From positions 544,000,630 through 544,064,629 of the forward strand of contig CM046882.1 of NCBI GenBank assembly GCA_025667525.1: a stretch of 64,000 nucleotides of DNA. The letters are read 5' to 3'. The translations under genes were made by a program, and so were the position numbers. This stretch comes from Glebionis coronaria. Taxonomy: Eukaryota; Streptophyta; Magnoliopsida; Asterales; Asteraceae. The first letter of the stretch is position 1, and each line of letters begins with the position of its first letter. The notes beneath the pieces are model-generated. The model was not told the origin of the DNA. It saw only the letters and a list, made by a program, of their open reading frames with translations, and did no database searches. Below are positions 56,604-64,000 of this stretch, in pieces.

Positions 56604-56746
56604 TTCCATCAAAGGCTGAATTGCAACCGGCGGTATTTGAGGACAGCATTAAGACTCTTTCTGAAAAGTTATTAGCAGCTCTCCGCGAAGTCTCAAGGAA
56701 GGTTTACTACAGCAACACTCTGAAGTAGCAGACAAAGCAGTCGAAG
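56604..56746 (+). pseudogene. Filament-like plant protein (FPP) exon fragment (tentative)
   Basis: Between a CTGCAG acceptor and an AAG/GTATAT donor the sequence reads SIKTLSEKLLAALREVS, and after a one-base loss KEGLLQQHSEVADKAVEG. This resembles the N-terminal coiled-coil exon of filament-like plant proteins (DUF869), which has TLxEKLSAAL followed by KEDLVKQHAKVAEEAV. The frameshift shows decay. No further FPP exon was found. Confidence 0.5.
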
Positions 56747-57765
56747 GTATATAATGTTTTTTGCTACTTTATATATTACAAAAGCTCCATTTCAGTATCA
56801 TGATCGATTATTAATTTTTAGCTTTAGAAATAGAAGTGGGATCAAATACTCATCAGCACTATACGATTCCTCATTTTAGTAATTGTTACAAATACAGATA
56901 TAAGTTCATTCACATATTTTCAAAAAAAATAAAACCATCTTTGATTAATAGTGTAATTAAGGGCTTTAGATAGATAAAAAAGAAGATAAAACTGAAACCA
57001 TTTAGTTATGTTATGACGAGGATGTGGTTTTCAAGTTAAAACTACTTCATTTTTATAGCTTAAATATTGCAAATGCATTCTTTTAGAGAAATAAAGATCA
57101 ACCAACTGGCTAGACTATCAGGGCTTAACCTGTGGGTATGTCGGTCTAATAAAAACTTTTGACAAAGGGGAGAACTGGGTATTCATTATGTGACAACTAA
57201 ACCAGATGATTACTTATAAACATAAAAGTTTAGCCTTAGACACCAGGGACCAGCTTAAGACCACAATTAAGTTAGGCTTGAATCCATTATGTAATAGTAG
57301 CATTTTTGGACCATTTTGTCAAGATAAACTTTTTTATAGTTACTGACGTACGTGCATTAGAATTATCTTGATTTGTGATCCACATAGAACTCTGCATTTT
57401 CTTTTTGCATAAGCATTGATGTTACGTATATCATGATATAAATAAGTAATTTTATGACACTTTTGAAAGAATTCTGTATTTTCAACTTTTGTATGTTTGA
57501 GTTCTGCAAGATATGGTGATAACTTTAACTAACTTGCGCTTTCAAACGAAGTACATATGATCCCGTTTGATGCTTTTGGCACCCTTGCAAAGTCGGAAAA
57601 AAATCAAAATTTTTTAAAATTTATCGAAAATATTTTCGATTCTTTAAAAATTTCGAAAATTTTAGATTTTTTTTACTGTGTAAATTTTGAATTTTTTTTT
57701 GAAATTTTGAAGAAATATTGAAAACTTTCAAATTTCAACATTTCTTAAAAATATCGAATATTTTC
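56747..57765. other. AT-rich spacer, no gene seen
   Basis: Non-coding. The part 57590-57765 is a run of TCGAAAATTTT-type words with many local inversions just before the next element. Confidence 0.45.
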
Positions 57766-58204
57766 GATTTTTTTAGCCTATATTCACACAGGTCTTCTTT
57801 CAAACATGTCTTCAAACTGTCACTATACCACTGTAAGTGTTATTGATTTTTGGTGGAAACTAGTTATGTACAAGAAACGTACAACCCGAAGACTAGTAGA
57901 TGTAGTTACGAACTCAAATGAGTTGCAAGATATGGTCAGGAACAATGATAAGCGTGTGGTCGTGTGGATGTCATACTTGTTAACTACCAACAGACAAACA
58001 CCAAACCAACTATATACTATTTTAAACGTGCCTTGCAATCAATGTATTCTTGCTGTAAGCGTGTATGTGGCCTGAAAAAAGGAAATAAATCTCAGACTAT
58101 TCTGAAAGTAAAAAGAACAAAAAAGTTAATGAGCGAGTATGTAAAGCTCAAATTGGAGTCTTGAAATGAAAGAAGACCTGTGTGAATATAGGGTAAAAAA
58201 ATCG
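57766..58204. mobile_element. 439-bp element with 38-base terminal inverted repeats
   Basis: The left end CGATTTTTTTAGCCTATATT continues CACACAGGTCTTCTTTCA; the right end is its inverse with a single mismatch. The interior (frames 57806-58075 and 57964-58164) has no recognised domain. No target duplication is visible. It is a MITE-like element of unassigned superfamily. Confidence 0.72.
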
Positions 58205-58719
58205 GATTAACACATTATTTGTCAAATATAATAGAAGTGAAGGAATAAGGGTAGCCGCCCTAACCTTTTTTGCAAGTAGAAAATGAACGATTTTATTTTG
58301 AATCCGATATTTGTGACCGAACCCCCACCAGATATGTCAATTTGCCACTTTTTTGCAAGTAGAAAATGAATGATTTTACGATATTGGTTTCAAGTTTCAA
58401 CTGATTACCATATACATTTGGTTCAAATGATGTGAAAAGATCATCTAAGTCCGTTTCCTATTATTACTTGACGCAAGGCAATCTAGGACAAAGTTGAACT
58501 GTTTTAACGATCTACTGTATCATGATACCTCCTTTAGACACGTGTAGTATAGGGTGAGACGGTCAACCTGTGTTTTTGGTCTCTATGGTTATCTTGCAGC
58601 ATTTTAAACCGAGGGGGAAGTAGCTCCTTGATGCTATAAGCATCATTGACATTGAATAGCAAAGTTTTATACTTATGTTTCTATGATTGGGTAGTGACTC
58701 AAGAATGTTTGTATGTGCA
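58205..58719. other. Spacer with a short direct repeat
   Basis: CTTTTTTGCAAGTAGAAAATGAA occurs at about 58265 and again at about 58347 (82 bases apart), each followed by YGATTTTAY. No gene is assigned. Confidence 0.5.
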
Positions 58720-58795
58720 GCTGAGTGATGCCACAAAAATTTTCGGGAGCAAGCTTCAACTAGCCAAGGGTGGATTTTGGTGTAACAAGACTTAA
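58720..58795 (+). pseudogene. Possible receptor-like kinase exon fragment
   Basis: After TATGTGCAG the frame reads LSDATKIFGSKLQLAKGGF, reminiscent of the LSDATKNFSEKLGEGGFG stretch at the start of plant receptor-like kinase domains. The match is short and the kinase glycine loop is not intact, so this is a weak call. Confidence 0.25.
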
Positions 58796-59313
58796 GTCTA
58801 CCTAGATTTTGTTTGTATAGATCCATGTTCGGAGTTCCATTAAACGTTAGTGCCATCTAAACTGAAGATGTCGCATTGGGTTGTATAAATACTAGAAAAA
58901 GACTATGCGACCTGAATATGAAATAGTATAAATAAATGGTGGGATCAGGCGTGTATGGTATGTGTATGTGTTAGCAGAATGGCTAATTGATCAGGCGCGT
59001 ATGTGTATTTGTTAGCACGATTGTTGTAATTTTGATCTACAATCTGTAGTTTGTATGTACATCAAATGTCTGATTGCTTATGGCATTTGGTAAGTAAAGT
59101 CATCCAATGATGTATCCTGGAAAATAGTGTGTTCTCGGACTTTTAACACCATATATACATTATCTTACAGTTTGAACTAGCATAACTGGCTGGATATGTC
59201 CTGTATATCCTCTCTTGCAGCTATAAGTAAGTTCCACGTTATTGTTCCAACCTTAATTCTTTTGTAAGCGATACTCCGTGCAAGTTTTTACCCAATGTAC
59301 AAACATGTTGAAG
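58796..59313. other. Spacer, no gene assigned
   Basis: Repeated phrases GGCGTGTATGGTATGTGTATGTGTTAGCA and GGCGCGTATGTGTATTTGTTAGCA near 58948-59015 form a diverged pair. No coding sequence is seen. Confidence 0.4.
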
Positions 59314-59414
59314 ATGTGTGCGTTTGGCCGGTTTTGAAAATGATCGGACCATACCATTTGTCCCTCCTGATGGATGGAGCTTTTGACCTCATGACATATC
59401 CATCTAGTACTCAG
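59314..59414 (+). pseudogene. AP-1 complex mu-adaptin exon fragment (tentative)
   Basis: With small indels the sequence gives RFENDRTIPFVPPDG and AFDLMTYPSSTQ, ending at CAG/GTTAGT. The mu subunit of the clathrin adaptor AP-1 has VRLxRFENDRTISFIPPDGxFDLMTYRLSTQ at this place, and the exon-end position fits. The indels near 59325-59335 and 59375 show it is not functional. No neighbouring AP-1 exon was found. Confidence 0.55.
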
Positions 59415-60946
59415 GTTAGTGGTGCTCGCGGTCTGAAAATTGGACCGACTAACACCGTACCGAAACAGGACCTCTAGTCCCAAACATAAATAATAAACTT
59501 TAATTAGTTAATAGGCTTATAGCCACCCCTTAAATTGGGCTTGAGGTTGCATACCAAATGGACTCGATAATCGAAAAGCAAATGATGACTCTAACAGCCC
59601 AATCTTGGCCTACTTAATCCACATCATCATGAATGTTTCATTCTTGTCAAAAATTACACTAGTAACAACATTTCTAAAATTTTCTGTGCTAACTTTTCAT
59701 GTTGAGTCATGCATTAATTAATTGTACGTAAAGTTGGTTGCAAGCAACCCGGGTTGATTCAATCGGTGAAACCGGTTGAGCCGTGAATCGAATCGGAGAC
59801 CGGGCCAGATAAAATTGGGTTTTTGCATGTTTGAGAATCGAATAGAACCATCGTTTTTTCGTTGATCCGGATTAACCCGGGTTGATAAAATAAAATAATT
59901 TTGAAACTTAGATGCTTTTAACTATTGCTAACCACGTTCACAAAAGCATGTCCAGGCGGAAAACCAATTTGGTCAAAAGACCAGATCGAAAACTTAATTG
60001 ACTGATATGTGTGTGGTCCGGTTTGGTCCAAGAAACCATATAAGTGTGTTATGCGTAAGATCAAACCGGACCGGACCGAGAGTTGAATTCGATAAATATT
60101 ACCGTATTTATACAAGTCTTCTTCTTCCAATGTACAGTACTTTTGTATCTTACGTACCATACTGCTAGCTAGTCTGCAACATCTACTGTTCCAGACAATA
60201 AGACATGATTTCTGAAGAACTCTTCTAATATTAATTACTGCTACCACTTTACCTGCAGTACCACACGTCCATACACCTACTGTACTTTTTTATATTATTC
60301 AACACATACATGCTGCTCTTCTTGGTCCTTTAGAGCAGTGATTTGATTTGATGGATCCGCATCTTCTTATCTCGAGCATGCTGAAGAGATAATTACTGTT
60401 TGCATGTTCGTATGCTGTATACACTATGTAGCCAAACATTTTTGTTTTTCCTGTTAAGGCCATGCTCTACTCAAAAATAGCTCTACCCATACCAGAGATG
60501 AACACGTGGCGTGCTCTACCAGACCCACTTATCTTTGAACCGAATCACTTTATCGAATCTAGCATTTTGTACACTAGTACACGTCGGATGCTCTATTAGA
60601 CATGCTCTACTAAGATGCTCTACCCGACCTTGGAACTTGTTGCCTTTTCAGAAAAGGTTTTGCATCGATTTATGTGAGTACTACAGTATTTTTTAGGGGT
60701 TTGACTTTACAAAATTCAAAATATATTTAACACACAACTTTTTAACACATGCACTTATCCGGCTTTGATTTTTCCGGCGACCGGATTTTTTTTTTCCAAT
60801 TTAAACACATATCCAACCAATGTTATCTGATTAAACCTCATCCAAACCTCCCATTGATCCTAATATACACCAAGTCCTACATTGTAATCACATTATTCAT
60901 TATTCACCAACGCCACCAGACATCCTCCCGGCGCATTATATTATCG
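59415..60946. other. 1.5-kb spacer upstream of the DUF1985 gene
   Basis: No gene is seen. ACCCGGGTTGAT occurs twice in inverse surroundings near 59750 and 59875, and GGTCCGGTTTGGTC with AAACCGGACCGGACC near 60015-60075 forms an inverted pair. CATGCTCTAC/ATGCTCTA words recur six times between 60460 and 60630. These look like remnants of small inverted-repeat elements. The last 200 bases may contain the promoter of the gene at 60947, without a clear TATA box. Confidence 0.45.
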
Positions 60947-63900
60947 ATGGAACAACCGATTGTAAGTTCTAATTGAATCCTTAATTATTATATTTTGTCT
61001 AATTATTTATCGCATGATTGTAAACTTGGATTCCACTGGTATTTAGGTTTATGATGCTAGAGTTAGTATTAGATCTAAGTTGCATTTTCTTCACACCATG
61101 CGTGGTCAGTTGGTTTTGAAGCCTGAACGCTTTAATATGTTTAGACGGACTGTTTTCGGTCACTGGTTAGATGTTCAAACAATATACAATGATAATCACA
61201 TGTTGAATTATTTACTACAACACCAACGTGTTATAGAAGACGCTGGTCCGGAGGTCCCTTTTGTTTTTGATATTGGTGGCCAGACATATGAATATGGTCG
61301 AAAAGAATTCTGCTTATTAACCGGGTTCCAGTTTGGAAAAATAATGTTGAATTTTAAAGAGAATGATAAATCTGAATTCCGTGCACGTGTATTCCCCGAT
61401 TTCAGAAACATACGTGGTTATGATTTGAAATTCCTTGTTGAAAACGAAGAAAGCTTCAATGAGTTGGCCGATGATGATGTTGTTCGTGTATGCTTGCTAT
61501 TATCTTTGGACTACGTTTTTATGGTCATGAGCTCAAGCACGTACTCCCTGCAGCTATGGTTAATTTGGTGGATGATTTTTTTAAATGGAATGCATTTCCA
61601 TGGGGTGAACATATTTGGCCACTTTTCCACAGCCGGGCGTATAACATTGTCCACAACACAGGGAGGGTCACTTGAAAAAGATAAAGGCTGATCCCAATTA
61701 CTTGGCCACATATTGTCTGTATGGATTTGTTTTTCCATTAAAGGTTTGTTATATTTTTATATGCATATTGCTCATTATTTATATTTAAGTTAAAACTAAA
61801 TTATCTTAATGTTAATATATTTTTTTTATTTTCTTCCCAGATATGGGCTTTGGAGATTTTTTCAACTCTGGTTGTTGGTGGTACAAAAATACAAAGTTGT
61901 TTCCCCATGCTATTGCGTGACGAGATAACATTCCGTTTGATAAGATTGAAGCCAATTATAAGAAATTGTTTTCTACATCACGTTGTAGCACACTAACTCC
62001 TTTGCCTCAAGAACAAAATGCACCTTGGTGGAGGTCTAGCTTGGAATATTTCAACAAAAGAACTATCCATAGTCTATCTAAGAATGTTCATAATACTAGA
62101 GCTGCCTCCCGTAATACTAAGAATGTTCGTAATACTAGATCAAGTGGTCGTACTGCGACTCATCATAAGGTACATGTGGAGAAACATGCTGCAACAAAAC
62201 CCTCTTTGCAGCCTCGTATTGATGTGGAGAAACCGGTGACAACTCGGACTAATCAGCAAGTGGCGGCAACCGAACCTTTTTTTTCAGGCTCGACCAGATG
62301 TGGATAAACCGGTGTCACTTCAGACTAATCAACAATCAATTATGGCATTTCAACCCGATATTGAACTCAAGCAGATTGTTAAACAACAAGCATCTCAGAT
62401 TAGTGCACAAGCATCTCAGATTAGTGCACAAGCAAATCAGATTGATGAACTCAAGCATATGGTCAAGGGATGTTTAGAAAATATTCAGAACTTTATGATC
62501 CATCAAACTATCGTTAAACATAATGATAAGGTTTGTTATTTGTCACAATGTTCTTAATTTATCTTAGCTTAAAATTAGTATTCAAAGGCCCCTACCTTAA
62601 CTTGTATCTTGCAGAACGAGTTTGGATCTGAAAACGCTGTTGTTGATCTAAGTTCCAAGGTTTGATTGTGTGTTTCTTAAAATGTTGATTATGCCTAATT
62701 CCTGTAACTGTATTTGTCTTGACAGATCTTTATACCTATTTGTGTAGAAATCGGGTGTTTTTGATGACCATTCTAAATCCCATGTTCAACAACATGTTGA
62801 TGTTCAACGTAACCCTTTATCCACTGTTGGTGATCTGCCTCCGTCTCATTCTTTTAAGGTTTGTGTTTTACTATTTATCTTAACCAATGCTCCACTTTAA
62901 GTATGTATAGAATTTGATTTGTTTAAATAATTATTTAGGTTGCGGACGAGGAAATGTTTAATGATTCCAAAGTTATGGTTCATAAATCTGTCAAGGTTTG
63001 TTTTGAATTTTTCATTATTTAGTACATTGTTCGAATGCTTTATTTGTTTAATGTTTATCCTCTCTTTTGTTTCACAGCAACTTAAGCCAGATGATGTTGC
63101 TAAGGTTGATGGAGATGCGTTTAGTGTCTCGGATATGATTGACAACCCCTTTGATAAGGTTTTTGGGCATTGAAACACCGGCGACTGATATTAATATAAA
63201 TTTGATTACCCCTATTCATTTATTTATAATATGTATCCTTTTTTATTCAATTTAGGAGAAGCACATTAAACGAAACACGTATTCAATGGATTTTAATGAT
63301 ATTGATGATTTGGCCCATGATCGAAACATTCCTGCTACGGATCACAAGCCCACTGATAAGGTTGGTGGTACTAAATTTAAGTTCGTACCTATGTTTATCC
63401 CAATAATAATATATATCCATTTTTTAAACTTAGCAGAAGTTTGATACTGGGATCGGTTTATCTATGGAGTTTAATGATTATTCGAATCATTCACCGTATC
63501 CGGAAAATCATATTTCTAAGTTTGCCCATGATCAAAACATTCCTGCCACAGATTAGAAGCCAGATGATACGGTGGGTGGTACTAAAGTCGTAGTTTATCT
63601 AAATATAATTTTTTACATTTGTTTATCCCAATAATAATATATATCCATTTTTTCAACTTAGCAGGATTTTGATACTAGCAGTTTGTCTATGGAGTTTAAT
63701 GGTTTTTCGCATGATTCACCGTCTCCGCAAATTAATTTTGATAGTTTGCCCCATATTCCTGCCACAGATGACAAGCCTGATGATCAGGTTAGTGTTTATA
63801 AAGTCATTAGTTTACCTCATTTTAATATACATTCCTGCCTTTTTTTATTCCAATTGTAATATGTGTCATTTTATTTATATGTAGTTGAATTTAAATTCAA

Positions 63901-64000
63901 CCGGACTTGATGTGAATGATCACGAGAATATAGCTGTTGATGCTCTTACACATTTGTACAATGATCCTAATTTTTCAGCTGTTGAATCCACTGTCAAAGA
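60947..64000 (+). pseudogene. DUF1985-domain gene, 11 or more exons, running off the right edge
   Basis: Exon 1 (60947-60961, MEQPI) ends at GTAAGT; exon 2 starts at 61047 after TTTAG. Exon 2 holds the DUF1985 domain (VYDARVSIRSKLHF, FNMFRRTVFGHWLDVQ, VFDIGGQTYEYGRKEFCLLTGFQFG, and in another frame WNAFPWGEHIWPLFHSRAYN), ending at 61743. Exon 3 (61841-62530) continues it (CWWYKNTKLFPHA, PWWRSSLEYF) and ends in a heptad-like QASQISAQ repeat. Exons 4-10 are short (62615-62659, 62748-62858, 62939-62995, 63078-63158, 63256-63360, 63437-63571, 63665-63787), and an eleventh starts at 63885. In plants DUF1985 usually precedes a Ulp1-like (C48) SUMO-protease domain and is often carried by Mutator-like elements; that part would lie beyond the window. 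Frameshifts (near 61520, 61875, 62285) and stops (61673, 61918, 63554) suggest a decayed copy. Confidence 0.72.
63256..63787 (+). repeat. Tandemly duplicated exon-intron units
   Basis: Three successive exons (63256-63360, 63437-63571, 63665-63787) encode related peptides sharing SMEFND or SMDFND, then HD, IPATD and KPxD. The introns between them share a GGTACTAAA start, a TTTATCCCAATAATAATATATATCC block, and an acceptor CTTAGCAG. The unit is about 180-230 bases long. Confidence 0.82.

Overview
The window is plant nuclear DNA, from a eudicot and most likely an Asteraceae. The evidence is AT-rich sequence, spliceosomal GT-AG introns, plant Copia, Ty3/gypsy (Tat) and LINE elements, many inverted-repeat elements, and an inserted piece of plant mitochondrial DNA. 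The Asteraceae placement rests on resemblance of the Copia gag, its second open reading frame and the antisense gypsy protein to families I know from Tanacetum-like genomes; it is inference. Only one gene looks like a possible host-type locus (60947 to the right edge), and it too belongs to a class often carried by Mutator-like elements.

Layout. 679-10591 is a chain of inverted-repeat elements joined to each other by (TA)n microsatellites. 10663-13716 looks like a gypsy LTR or its remnant. 13717-45480 is a layered nest. The oldest layer is a Copia element, seen as an RNase H end, a 3' end and an LTR. It was split by an 18.5-kb Copia with 300-bp LTRs (14121-32580, target duplication CAAGT), by an 11-kb Tat-lineage gypsy element (32969-43974, target duplication ATCTT), and by a mitochondrial insertion carrying trnY, the end of a group II intron and part of nad2 (44169-44936). 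46255-50973 holds a long-TIR element, a 5'-truncated LINE, and two smaller inverted-repeat elements. 53013-55415 is two different LTR retrotransposons joined end to end at their U5 ends and bounded by one shared 5-bp target duplication. 56060-59414 carries small, decayed exon-like fragments of unrelated plant genes. 60947-64000 is the start of a DUF1985-type gene with a run of phase-0 mini-exons.

How parts work together. In the big Copia, gag, protease, integrase and RT-RNase H are followed by a second, env-position reading frame; each of the two coding blocks is preceded by an array of nearly the same short motif. In the gypsy element a sense gag-pol (one nonsense codon) faces an antisense three-intron gene that can be spliced into an unbroken 869-residue frame. 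The gag-only element and the miniature element share an identical U5 end and primer site, which suggests they are mobilised by the same partner.
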